In this document: one piece after another, positions 21,775-32,341 of the stretch
Numbering within the stretch: the stretch's first letter is position 1
Layout of the letters: each line of letters opens with the position of its first letter
Assembly: GCF_029873635.1 (NCBI RefSeq)
Contig: NC_080417.1
Coordinates: forward strand, 32,724,214 to 32,788,213
Length of the DNA: 64,000 nt
Reading direction: 5' to 3'
Source: Malania oleifera
Lineage: Eukaryota > Streptophyta > Magnoliopsida > Santalales > Ximeniaceae
The notes under the pieces: generated by a model
What the model was told of the DNA's origin: nothing
What the model saw: the letters and a program-made list of their open reading frames with translations, nothing else
Database searches by the model: none
Program-made: the position numbers and the translations under genes

Positions 21775-22988
21775 TGTATTGGGATCTGCCAGAGTTTTCT
21801 TGGTGGAGCGGTACGAAGAAAGAAATCATTGAATATGTAGCACAGTGTATGACATGCCAGCAGGTAAAAGCTGAGCACCAGAGGTCGGCAAATCAGCTGC
21901 AGCCGCTATTTATCTCAGAGTGGAAGTGGGATCATTTATCCATGGATTTTGTCTCAGGGCTGCCATCAGCATTGCATGGTTAGAATGCAATTTGGGTGAT
22001 TGTAGATCGTTTGACTAACACCGCCCATTTCCTTCCTACCAAGATCAGCTATTCCCTTAACTGTTTGGTAGAGATTTATATTCAGGAAATAGTTCGTTCT
22101 CACGGAGTGCCAGTATCTATAGTGTCAGATCGAGACCTGCGTTTTACGTCATGTTTTTAGAGAAGTTTGTAGGAAGCTTTAGGGTCTCAATTATCTTTTA
22201 GCATGACATTTCATCCCCAGTCAGATGGACAGACTAAGAGGACGATATAGATATTAGAAGATATGCTTCGAGCATGTGTGCTAGACTTTGGGGGTAGTTG
22301 GACTCAGTTCATGTCGCTGGTAGAGTTTGCGTATAATAAAAGTTATAAGACTAGCATTGGCATGGCACCGTTTGAGGCGCTCTATGGTAGGAGATGTCAT
22401 TCTCCTTTATTTTGGGATGAAATGGGTGAGCGGCGAGATGTGGGGCCAGAGTTAGTGTAGCAATCGTATGATAGGGTTCAGCTCATCAGATATTGAATCA
22501 GTACAATTCAGAGCCGACAGAAGAGTTATGTTGATAATCACTGCAAGAAATTGGAATTTGATATTGGTGACCATGTATTTTTGAAAATAGCTCCGTTAAA
22601 AGGGGTTATGAGATTTGGAAGGAAAGGTAAACTTAGTCCTAGGTTCATCGGTCCATTTGAGATTCTAAAGAAAGTAGAGTTGGTTGCCTACAGGTTAGCT
22701 TTACCACCTATGTTGTCTAGGATACACGATGTATTCCATGTTTCCATATTGAGGAAATACGTCCCAAAAAATTCCCATGTAATCAGTTATGGTGAACTAG
22801 AACTTGGTGAATCACTAGTTTGTGAGGAGGTACCAAGACAGATTCTGGATAGAAGAGAATAGGAATTGTGTAATAAGAAGATTCCTCTGGTAAAGGTTTT
22901 GTGGAGAAATCACGCAATAGAGGAGGCTTCTTGAGAGCTCGAGGAACAGATAAGACGGAAATACTCGCAATTATTCCAAGAAGTTTAA
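21775..22988 (+). pseudogene. integrase of element 3, rest, with chromodomain-like tail
   Basis: It resumes with WWSGTKKEIIEYVAQCMTCQ (Cys pair of the zinc site). The core follows with WDHLSMDFVSGLP, then KTSIGMAPFEALYGRRC and the C-terminal [14 protein letters not shown]. The tail KVLWRNHAIEEAS ends at 22988. TAG or TGA codons at 22158, 22170, 22248, 22458, 22860 and 22932 each stand where relatives have TGG or CAG. The second core Asp region reads SDRDLRFTS. No intact product is possible. Confidence 0.9.
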
Positions 22989-23226
22989 TTATAACCGGGT
23001 AAAGTATAGATAGTTATGCAATGTTTCTTTTGCAAGTACTTGTAGTAACTTAGTTAGTAAGTAATATTTTAGTTTTGGGGGAAATTTTATTTTATATATG
23101 TAATCCTCGAAAACTTGGAATGTAACCACAGTATTCCTCTGTCATAAGTGAGGGTAAGTAATAAAATAAGTAAACCATTTATCTTTAAGAGATGATGAAT
23201 AGTAAATTTTGAGGACAAAATTTTAT

Positions 23227-23239
23227 AAGGAGGGGAGAA
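23227..23239 (+). other. polypurine tract of element 3
   Basis: AAGGAGGGGAGAA lies directly before the 3' LTR. Between pol (22988) and here there is only a 3' untranslated stretch, conserved with elements 2, 6 and 7 (GAGGACAAAATTTTATAAGG near 23211). Confidence 0.9.
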
Positions 23240-23559
23240 TGTAGAAACCCAAATAATTATTATAAATTAATAATAGAAGGAGGAGAGGAAAGAAGGAATT
23301 AAAGAAGAAAATTAAACAGGGTCTCGTCGATGAACACAGAGGATTCATTAAAGAGAACACACAAGGGACTCGTTGACGGGGAGGTGTCTCATCAACGAGA
23401 AGATACCGAGAGGTTGTTTTGCAGTTCTGAATTTCATCGACGAATTTCCTTCTTGACCTCGTTGACGAAGTGACCTAGCTTGTTGATGAAAGCCAGTGTA
23501 TAAATAAACCTAAACTTCATTTTTTGTCCAAAACTTGCGCACAATTCCTCTCTCTCCTC

Positions 23560-23623
<64 letters not shown>

Positions 23624-25377
23624 TGTTTGACCTATCTACCTTCTCTCTAAGTTTTCAGGCTGGATTCTTGTCGGTTCGACCATCCGAGGCCACCATGACA
23701 CTCCTAGGAAAGTTTTCTACAAATCTGCTGGAGTGGATTGTCGGTGGGGTTACCTTGGAATTCATCCCAAATTCAAGATAAGACTTTTTACTCAATATTT
23801 TTCTTTCCTGCAGTTATAGAAAATGTAGTACACGGAGAAATACTGAAGTTTAGTTCTGAGGGATATTGATTTCAGGGTGTTGAACGGGAAACCCTACGGG
23901 TGTAAAACCAAAATTTTATAGGAGCTTTTTAGAAGTCAGGTAAGGGAATAAACTAGAGCAGTAATTTTTCATGAAAATTATTATTAAAGTACTAGCCGAT
24001 TTATGTTCAAAAAGCATATATTATATCTGAGTATTTTTAATAAAATGTATATTTGGGAAAATATTGTTGTTACACTAGAATGTATGTTTTTAGTATAAAA
24101 TGCCAGAAAATATGAATTCAGAATAGAATGTATGGCTTTATTCAACATTATGTGGCATGAATATTATTTTACACAAATTGTAATATGTTAAGGCAATTTT
24201 GCAAATAAAGTATGTTTCAGTGATTTTTAGAAATTACACAATAATGCAGTACATTATGATTTTAGAATACATGATAAATAATATATTTATTCAGAACAAC
24301 ATGTATGAAATGTTTGGCACAAGATCATGATTGATAGCCGGTGCAAGCCGTGATTGATGGCCGGTGCAAAGCCGTGTATTTATGAATGATTTCGGTACAA
24401 GGCAATATATATGAAAGTAATCGGCACAAGACCGCATTTATTTATGTTATTACAGAAAATGCTATCAATCTATTTATGTTAAATGGTATATTATCATGTA
24501 TTATATGTTATCAGAACTCGGATGATAGTTCAGTTCGGTTTCAAGAGCACAGTACCATAGCTATACAGTTCAGATTATTACAGTTCAGACTTGTGCTAAC
24601 CGCCCCTGCAAGTAGAGGGGGTGGGAGATGGATAGTTGATGTGGCTTTTAGTGTAGAGTTGTAGATGTCCACCTGGAAGTCCAGACCAGGGTGTGGTGGG
24701 CCTATCGTATTTTACAGACATTTTTGACTCGGTAGTGGTCGGCCAGCCATTGTCGAGTCTCGCCTTCAAGCTGCACAACCCGTCATGGGGGGTAATACAT
24801 GACATCCGCTAGCTATACATCCTGGGTAAATATTAGTATTATTCGTTATATCCGACATTCCATGAACAGTATGATTTATGAGAATTATGGAATTATATGT
24901 TTACTTAGCTATGTAATGATCAATGTTTTCTAGTATGTGAAATGTATTGTATATCTACCATAGCATTAAATATCTATGTTACCACAACATAGTATTTAGT
25001 TTATTTTCCCTTACTGAGAGGTGTCTCACCCCAGTGTAAATAATTTTTAGAAAACACAAAAAGACCGGCGAATCAAGGCCGCTGATGAGTTAGTTGTGCA
25101 ACCCCGCTAGGAGGGTAAGTTTTGAACTAAGATCACGAGACTTTGTTGTGGGATCCTAGATATATTTTTGGATGTTTAAGGGATTGTATATAAACATAGT
25201 ATTATTGTGGATTGTAGTTAACTCTGGTATTATGCACTATATTGTTTGGTGAATGTAATTTATTTTACTGCTGCTTAGGTTTCCATTATGTATGACAGGT
25301 GTGTCCCTATTATCCACAGGTTTGGGTTGACCATATTATATATGATTTATTATATAGAAGTTAAGCAGGTCGTTACA
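23240..25377 (+). repeat. 3' LTR of element 3 (2138 bp)
   Basis: It runs from TGTAGAAACC to GGTCGTTACA. It is collinear with the 5' LTR, with an extra GCCGGTGCAAG repeat unit near 24335-24370 and a shorter CT tract. No gene is present. Confidence 0.93.
23324..23506 (+). promoter_or_regulatory. LTR promoter array and TATA box (element 3, 3' LTR)
   Basis: Sites start at 23324, 23345, 23370, 23389, 23434, 23459 and 23480: spacing 21, 25, 19, 45, 25, 21. The TATA box is at 23499-23506. Compared with the 5' LTR it lacks the second site of block two but keeps the site nearest the TATA box. Confidence 0.75.
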
Positions 25378-25749
25378 TGAAAGGAGAGTGTGTAAAGGTT
25401 GAGGTCAGCCCTAGTAATTTGACCTAGTTGTAACTGGTGCCGCTTTACCTGTTAAGTGAGCATTAATGGAATCCTTGGGTTTGTGAGTTGAGGTGGTGAC
25501 GTAGGCAGTATTGGCTGAACCCCGATAACATTTTTTGTGCCTGCTTTTAATTTTCACAATTTAAATTTCCGCACTTGAATATTTGTGATTTATTATTGTG
25601 AATGATTGGATTTATAATTGCATAAATAGACCCTAGGTTGCGTAATACTGCTGATTTGGATAAACTTAGGAGGAGAAATTTTTAAATACCCAATTCACCC
25701 TCCTCCCCCCCCCCCCACCCCTTCTCTTGATAATACACCAATTCCGACA
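25378..25749 (+). repeat. solo copia LTR, 3' part
   Basis: It continues the LTR cut at 13632, with GTGTAGGCAGTATTGGC-like and CCCGATAACAT words shared with 35355-35390, and the terminal AATACACCAATTCCGACA. A run of C at about 25704-25720 is local slippage. Confidence 0.88.
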
Positions 25750-26415
25750 GAAAATATATTTATCTTCTACGCAAATATACTTTAACTTAATAAATAAATG
25801 TATTTTCATAAATCTATATAAATATATTCATAGTATAATTTCTTTTCTTTCTTTCCGTGATGGTATTGACGTACTATCATGAATTAACCTCACATGATTA
25901 GGTTGTGCAGCCCGAGGGCTGGAATTAACCATGGTTAACCTACCACATTAAGTCAAACATAACATATCTATGCACGATTGCCCACCCAAACTGGTCTGCC
26001 CATCCTACTCGCCGCAACACTTCTTTGGTTGGTACACAGTGGGTATCCTATTCACCGCAACACTTCGGGGCTAATCAGCCTCTGACCCAACACTTTCTGA
26101 ATAGTGTGGTTGCATTTTTGGCTAAAAACCAACCTGATCCGCCCATCTTACTCGCCGCAACACTTCTTGGGTTAGCACACACGGGGTTACACTGTCTGAT
26201 CTGGATAGCTAGCTACGGTACCGTGTTCTGAATTTGAATCATACTAGTCAATCGGGTTCTGATAACATATAGTACTATTCATAACTAATAAATCTATGTC
26301 TTGATCACATTTTTATAATTATGTATAAAATCTGCCTTATCATATTTCTGTACTCGGCATAAAGCCGACTGAACTACTATATCATACTGATCTCAGCATA
26401 TAGTCGGCTAAATTG

Positions 26416-26455
<40 letters not shown>

Positions 26456-27534
26456 TGAAACGATTATATCATATATCTGTCTGAAACTGTTATATCATAT
26501 ATCTATCTAAAACTGTTATTTCATATATCTGTCTCAAACTGTTATATCATATATCTGTCTAAAACTATTATTTTCTAGATCCGTCTGAACATATCTTATA
26601 GTAATTCTGTATAAAATCATACTTGTTCTGTATCATCATAAAATATTTTACATGTTGATTTATACTGTAAAATAACCCTACTCATCCCACACAAATTTTG
26701 AATAGTAATTCATAATATAATAACTACGTGGGAAAATTTTCCTGATTCTCCAAAATATGCATATAATAATTCATATTTACTATTTCCATATACCTGAATA
26801 TTTAGTAAAATCATATTCATCATTTCAATAATCATATCCTTCAATTTAATCAGGTAAATTTCCTCAAAATAGCTGACATAATTTATTCCCCTTACTTGAT
26901 TCCTAAAAAAAAATCCTGCAGGGATCCTAAACCATGCTTGCGACATATGCACAAAACCCTGTATCCATAATTTCTAATTTAATCAACTCATTCCCCAGGA
27001 TAAAAATCATTTTAACATTCCCTAGGCCCACACATTCCAAATAACTGATTAAACTTTTGAAAACATCATCCTTACCCTAGTGTTGGAGTGATGTCTGGAA
27101 TCCTCAACCAACTAATACGGCCCGATTAAACTGCAGAGAACCTCACCAAGTTCCCAAAACGATGTTGCTCGTTCAATTCGAGTTGAAATCGACCCAAAAA
27201 TTGAGGAGAGAGAAAAAGAAGGTCGTAGCCCGAGAGAGAGAGAGAGAGAGAGAGAGAAAGATAGGATCTAAGTTTTACCATTAAAATGAGTTTAAGGGCT
27301 ATTTATAGGTGGTTGTACCCAGACAAAAACATCGACGATTTCCCTAAAACCGTGGACGTATTGGTTTTTAACCAAACCCCCTTTTCACCGTTTTACCCTT
27401 ACCTAGCCACAATAACTCAAAATTGTCATCGATTTTCTGAGCTCCATCGAAACCGTCGATGGTTTGGCCTGTGCCAAACTAAATTTCTTATTTTATTTAT
27501 TATTTTTATTATTACTATTTTCGAGTTCTCTACA
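25750..27534 (-). repeat. LTR of element 4, outer part (U3 and R)
   Basis: It starts after GAAAA with the interrupted LTR. In plus-strand order it has the GTTGTGCAGCCCGAGGGC block (25906), an AT microsatellite (26420-26452), a 26-bp minisatellite, a GA tract (27234-27257), a TATA box (minus strand TATAAATAG near 27300) and ACCGTCGATGG-like words (27347, 27443). It ends at 27534 (minus strand TGTAGAGAACTC). The next bases, 27535 onward, are gag of element 5. Confidence 0.83.
26451..26595. repeat. 26-bp minisatellite, five and a half copies
   Basis: Units start at 26451, 26477, 26503, 26529 and 26555, with consensus CTGTCTGAAACTGTTATATC plus ATATAT, then a partial unit at 26581. An (AT)n run of about 33 bases comes directly before. 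Confidence 0.95.
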
Positions 27535-28580
27535 ATTAGACACAGATTTGCAATCTGGTCGTTGCTAGATTCAGAGTCTGAACTGCTGGTGTTGTGAGTG
27601 TCCCAACTAACCTTTAATGCCTTCTTCTTCTTTTTGACCATTTTCTTTAGCTGAGGACAATCTGGTTTGATGTGTCCAACTTCTTTGCAGTTATAGCACA
27701 TAGGAGGATCATCCTTTTGCTTCCTTCTGCTTGACTCTCCCTTTGTTGTTTTTGAGTTCTCGAATTTTTTAGTATATTTCCTGTTCTTTTTCAGGAACTT
27801 TCCGAACGTCTTAGTTAGAAAAGCCATATTATCTTCTAATTCTGAGTAGCTTTCTTCACTAGAATTGCTGGATGATGCTTTAAGAGTTGTTACTTTCTTA
27901 GTTTTATTATGCTCACTTAGTCTTTCATTTATTGTCAACTCGTATGTGATGAGTAACTTGATTAACTCGTCTACAGTAATTGCTTTCAGGTTCCGTCCTT
28001 TTGCTATGGCTGTAGCCTTTGCCTCCCAGACTAGTGGTAATCCCCTAAGAATTTTCCTAATCCTTTCATAAGTGGGGTAAGTTTTATTAAGAGCATGCAA
28101 TGAATTCGTGATGTGAGTGAACTTGGTGTACATGGATTGGATTATTTCACTAGAAGAGATTTTAAAGGCTTCATATTCACTAGTTACCATGTATTTTCTA
28201 CTATCTTTTACATCTTTAGTCCCTTCATATGTGACTTCTAATTTATCCCATATTTCTTTAGCAGCTGTACATGCCATGACCCTATTAAATTCATTTACAT
28301 CTAAAGCACAATATAACAGATTCATTACAATAGCATTTATTTGAAGAGCTTTCATGTTCTCATCTATGTATTCATCCATAGTCTTAGGTATATTTTTTTT
28401 TCTCCACAATTTTCATAGGAATATGATTTCTGTAGAAACAACTTTTCATACTTTCCAATCAGCATTTTAAAGAAAGATTCTCATTCTTTGTTTTCAGTAT
28501 GTGTAGTTAACACCACAAAACATGGGTGGTCATGTGGATGAGTATCCCTCACCGAATGGGGTTACATAGATGTGTGTCAT
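27535..28580 (-). pseudogene. copia gag with zinc knuckle, truncated by element 4
   Basis: Translation would start at 28580 (MTHIYVTPFGEG, like the gag starts of elements 1 and 9). A nine-A run at about 28391-28399 coincides with a frame change. From 28409 the frame is open: capsid with VTYEGTKDVKDSRKY and RKILRGLPLVWEAK, a Ser-rich linker, a basic segment, and a CX2CX4HX4C knuckle, CYNCKEVGHIKPDC, at about 27659-27700. The open frame runs past 27535 into the LTR of element 4, adding about 36 unrelated residues. It is the longest intact copia gag piece here. Confidence 0.88.
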
Positions 28581-28626
28581 TGTGATCTTTTACAAAAAAA
28601 AAAATGTTTAAGTCTAGTATAACCTT

Positions 28627-28638
28627 GCTCTGATACCA
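28627..28638 (-). other. primer-binding site of element 5
   Basis: The minus strand reads TGGTATCAGAGC, a perfect initiator tRNA-Met type site, two bases inside the LTR end. Confidence 0.9.
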
Positions 28639-28640
28639 TA

Positions 28641-30422
28641 TGTTAATTTAGGTGTAATCCCAAGAAGGGGGTGAATTGGGTATTTTGAAATATAGGCCAC
28701 TCAAGTTCTAATTTTGAAAACTTACAACCATACACGTACAACCTAGATGACAAGAAATTCAATATTTCTCAACTTATCAATTTAATGTGTGACTTAATTA
28801 AGCAAACTGAATTACCCTATTACTTAACATACACAACAAATAGATGAATAAGTGTAGGCAGAAATTAAAAGAGTTAAGAGAAAGAGAAATGCAAACACCG
28901 TATTTTTATGAGGTTCAGCCTACCTCGGCCTACGTCCTTGCCTTGAGCATTATTCCACTAAACCCGCTCCTTTAACTGGGATAAAGCTTCTCGTTAAAGT
29001 TTGCTACTTACAAGAGGCGTAGCTTCCTCCTTTCCCCGGTTCACAACCCAAACAGTCAATATAATAAAATGATTACAATTCTCTGCAAACCCAAACGCGC
29101 CTCAATAAGCTAATGAGTACAATAAATTTCTAAAACACACTCAAAAAATATAATATGAAGCTTAATGAGTGTATAAGATGTTTTCAATAATGTTTTTGCA
29201 ATAATAAATATATGACCTTCATGTGAAATGAATATATGATAGGCTTGCTCCAAATATATGATTTTTGTATATTAAAATATATATGATAACCTTGCTCCAA
29301 AGATCAAAACTTTATTAAAAAAATTCTCCACAACAATATATCAAAATTATGTATTTTGGAGATTTTAGGATTTTGCTCTCAAATAATTTTTGCAATGAAA
29401 AAATACGATGAAATTTATGAGTAAATTATAAACGTGAATGCTTTCAAAGATTTGAGCTTTAGCAACAACTTTTTTCCAAATAAACTTTTCAAGTAATAGA
29501 TAGATAAAGAACAAGAGTTTTTCTTCTCAATGAAATATTAGATATAAAAATATGAGAGATGAAAAACTTTTGATAAAAAGATTGAATATGCAAAAGAAAA
29601 CTATTTTTGTATCAAACCTCAATACCCAAGGATTGCTTGCAAGATGTGTATATGAATGCCCTTTCAAAATTGATGTGAGTGCATTGGAATCTAGGCAAAA
29701 GTTTTAACAATCAATTCAAAGCTCTCAAGAAGTATGCAAAAAGTGATGACCTTGGGTTTAGAGTTTGTATTTATAAGTGTTCTCGCCATCTGGAGGATTT
29801 CTGGCCATTGGATCGTTCAAAATAAAGAATTTACGTCTATGTCCGTGCAGGAGCGTTGTTCTGCATGACGTACTTGTTGACGAGTGGATACATTCATCGA
29901 AGAGTGTCCAACACTCGTTTGTTGACCAGAACATGGGTTCGTCGCTGAGTGGACTATCTAAGATTTTTGAGCTCTCGATATTTTCTCGTTGACAAGAGCA
30001 AAGCATTCGTCGTTGAGTGGCCTTCGGTCATTCATCGACGAGACCAGGAGAATCATCAATGAGCTGCCTGTTGTTCGGCCTGATCCAACCTAGGTTAATG
30101 CATGTGAATATGTCATGAAAAACATGCATCCTAAAGTCAATCTATATGTCACTTTGAGCTTCCAACTATATCATATGAGTTATGTAACTACAAGCAATAC
30201 TAAATACCCATTACAATTGAAAACTTGAAGCTTCTTCATCCTTTTACTCTTCTTACTCCATGGAGTGTACCAGGTTGTATACGCTTAAGTTCCTTATGGC
30301 TTCCATGACATCCTTACCTTCCGTGCATACTAGGTAATGATCCTATTCACAATCTCAAAGCACATGTAAGATATCAAGTGATTTGTCACTATCAAAACAT
30401 GATTGAACTCATAGAGTCAACA
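28641..30422 (-). repeat. 5' LTR of element 5 (1782 bp)
   Basis: It runs from TGTTAATTTAGG (plus strand, 28641) to GAGTCAACA (30422), so TGTTGACTC on the minus strand. It contains the copia block TTTTTATGAGGTTCAGCCTA near 28902 and a long AT-rich part (29120-29740). The promoter part shares its palindrome array with the Tekay elements. No gene is present. Confidence 0.9.
29768..30062 (-). promoter_or_regulatory. copia LTR promoter with Tekay-like palindrome array
   Basis: TCGTCGACGA-like sites start at 29874, 29894, 29919, 29939, 29986, 30007, 30032 and 30053: spacing 20, 25, 20, 47, 21, 25, 21. A TATA box (minus strand TATAAATAC) lies at about 29768-29776, about 100 bases from the nearest site, farther than in Tekay LTRs. 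The spacing is practically that of the Tekay arrays. Confidence 0.72.
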
Positions 30423-30810
30423 AATTGAGTCATTTTTAAAAAAAATTTACTCCTTTTTCCTAAAATTAAGATCACCCCTTCCCACAAGGCAATTATTGAA
30501 AAATAAATTCCTCGTATTTATTGCATCAATATACACAAATACAGATACAGGGAAATACATTGTATAGGGGAATAAAATACAAAAGGGAATATTCCAAAAT
30601 ATCCAAATTGCATTGAATAATTTATTTCCAAAATTGAAAAAACCTGCATCAATTGGAAGATTAGGGAATTAATTGGAATAAAGCCCTAAATCTATAAATG
30701 AGGGACATACACACACAAGAAAGGAAGAAGGACGATTGCCTAAGAGAGGAGGCATGACCACACAAAGGGAGAGGCATGGCCTCCCAAGGAGAGAAAGAGA
30801 GAGGAGTGGA

Positions 30811-31290
30811 GGTGCCTGCGCAATCAACTTGATGCGGATGATTGAATGGTGATTTCTTTTCAATGAAGCTTAAATTTTAACAGGTTGTTCATAACTCATT
30901 CTTTTAAATTCTGATTGGTTGGATTATTATTAGGAGCTTTGCAACTTTAATTTCATGCCTTGGACAATAGCCTCATTGCGATAGCGGCTTTAGGATGGGA
31001 GGTGCATGCGTAATCAACTTGATGCGGATGATCGGATGGTAATTTCTTGTCTGATGGAGCTAAATTTTAACAGTAGCCTCATTGCAGCAGCGGCTTCAGG
31101 TTGGGAGGTGCATGCGCAATCAACTCAATGCGGACGATCAAATGGTGATTTCTCATCCAATGGAGATGAAATTTTGACAGATTGTTTATGACTCATTCTT
31201 ATTCATTCTTACCTGTTGAATTACTATTTAGAGATTCGCAACTTTGTTTTTGTGGCTTGGACAGCTCTTCCACTCCCTCTCCTTCTTCAA
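30811..31290 (+). repeat. degenerate tandem repeat, three copies
   Basis: GGTGCATGCGCAATCAACTT-like unit starts lie at 30811, 31001 and 31107. Copies one and three carry an extra part (CATAACTCATTCTT, then CGCAACTTT or GCAACTTT, then GCTTGGACA or CCTTGGACA). Copy two lacks about 85 bases. No coding frame is shared by the copies. Confidence 0.85.
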
Positions 31291-31309
31291 AGGTAGAATT
31301 TTGTTGGTA

Positions 31310-31750
31310 TATCTTAAGGTGTTGTGTTTTTGTAGTATGTTTGTGTATCATTATGTGTATTATCATTATGTTTATGTTTATATTATGTTTTTATTTGTTA
31401 TGTTTGTTTTGATATTATTATTATGTTTATGTTTACTGTTATGTTATCATGTTTATATTATAATTGTATTATTAGGTGGATATTATTATTATGTTTTGTG
31501 TATTATTATATTATTATTATGTGTATATTATTGTTATGCTTATATTTAGCATTTTAGTTCATATTATATGGTATTTTTAGTATTATAGTTTATATTATTA
31601 TGGGCATTGTGGCATTTTTAGTGTTTTAGCTAGTATATATGGTATTATTTATTAGAGTATTTTTAGTATTTTAGTATATATGGTATTATGGCATTTTATT
31701 ATGTTTAAATTTAGTATTACTTATTATGATATTTTTAGTATCTTAGTTCA

Positions 31751-31810
<60 letters not shown>

Positions 31811-31910
31811 GGTATTTATAGTATTTTAGTATATATTTATTATTATTATGTTTATATTTAGTATTACTCATTATGGTATTTTTAGTATTTCAGTTCATAT
31901 TATATATTTA

Positions 31911-31983
<73 letters not shown>

Positions 31984-32113
31984 GAGTATTATGGTATTTT
32001 TAGTATTTTAGTGAATATGGTATTTTTATGATGTTTATATTTAGTATTAGTTATTATAGTATTTTTAGTATTTTAGTATATATGATATTACTTATAATGA
32101 TTATTGTGGAATA

Positions 32114-32153
<40 letters not shown>

Positions 32154-32307
32154 GTTTATATTTAGTTTTACTTATTATGCTATTTTTAGTATTTTAGTAT
32201 ATATGGTATTACTTATTGTTGTATTTTTAGCATTTTAGCACATATGGTACAACTTGTTATGGTATTTTTAGTATTTTAGTATATATGGTATTACTTATTA
32301 TGGTATA

Positions 32308-32341
<34 letters not shown>

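Larger units (their letters stand above)
13633..25377 (+). mobile_element. Tekay-type Ty3/gypsy chromovirus (element 3), full structure
   Basis: Both LTRs (13633-15747 and 23240-25377), the primer site, gag, PR, RT, RNase H, integrase, chromodomain-like tail and polypurine tract are present in order. Integrase is split by a solo LTR at 19291-21769. Flanking bases CATAA and TGAAA match poorly as a target duplication, but the flanks join correctly into the host copia LTR. In one 60-base LTR comparison (14221-14280 against 23821-23880) I count four differences, so the insertion is not recent. All frames are broken. Confidence 0.92.
11907..25749 (+). mobile_element. solo SIRE-like copia LTR, itself split by element 3
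   Basis: The LTR consists of 11907-13632 and 25378-25749, about 2.1 kb in total, with TG at the start, CA at the end and perfect GAAAA duplications outside. No internal copia sequence is present, so this is a solo LTR formed by LTR-LTR recombination. The two halves join correctly when compared with the LTR at 33588-35396 plus 54567-54795. Confidence 0.9.
10970..27534 (-). mobile_element. Tekay-related gypsy element, 5' end only, heavily interrupted (element 4)
   Basis: Visible parts are the 5' LTR, split into 25750-27534 and 11397-11906 by a copia solo LTR and its cargo, a primer site (11382-11393) and a leader (10970-11396). At 10969/10970 the leader is cut by element 2, so gag and pol must lie beyond the left window edge. 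The high-coordinate end at 27534 abuts the gag of element 5, its host. The LTR shares the TTACTGAGAGGTGTCTCACC block and the cistron-free leader with the Tekay elements, but has a different U3 word. Confidence 0.8.
27535..30422 (-). mobile_element. SIRE-like Ty1/copia element, 5' end (element 5)
   Basis: A 5' LTR, Met-type primer site and gag lie on the minus strand. The gag is cut at 27535 by element 4, so the rest is displaced beyond the left window edge. This is the oldest layer of the left half. Confidence 0.88.

Noticed and set aside
30669..30863. Small minus-strand frame near the TATA-like sequence at 30690
   Set aside because: Not conserved in the repeated units downstream. No support for a host gene.
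31182..31549. Hydrophobic frames of 76-101 codons that look like membrane proteins
   Set aside because: Low-complexity AT-rich sequence next to the ATT arrays gives Phe, Leu, Ile and Tyr by composition. No start context or conservation.
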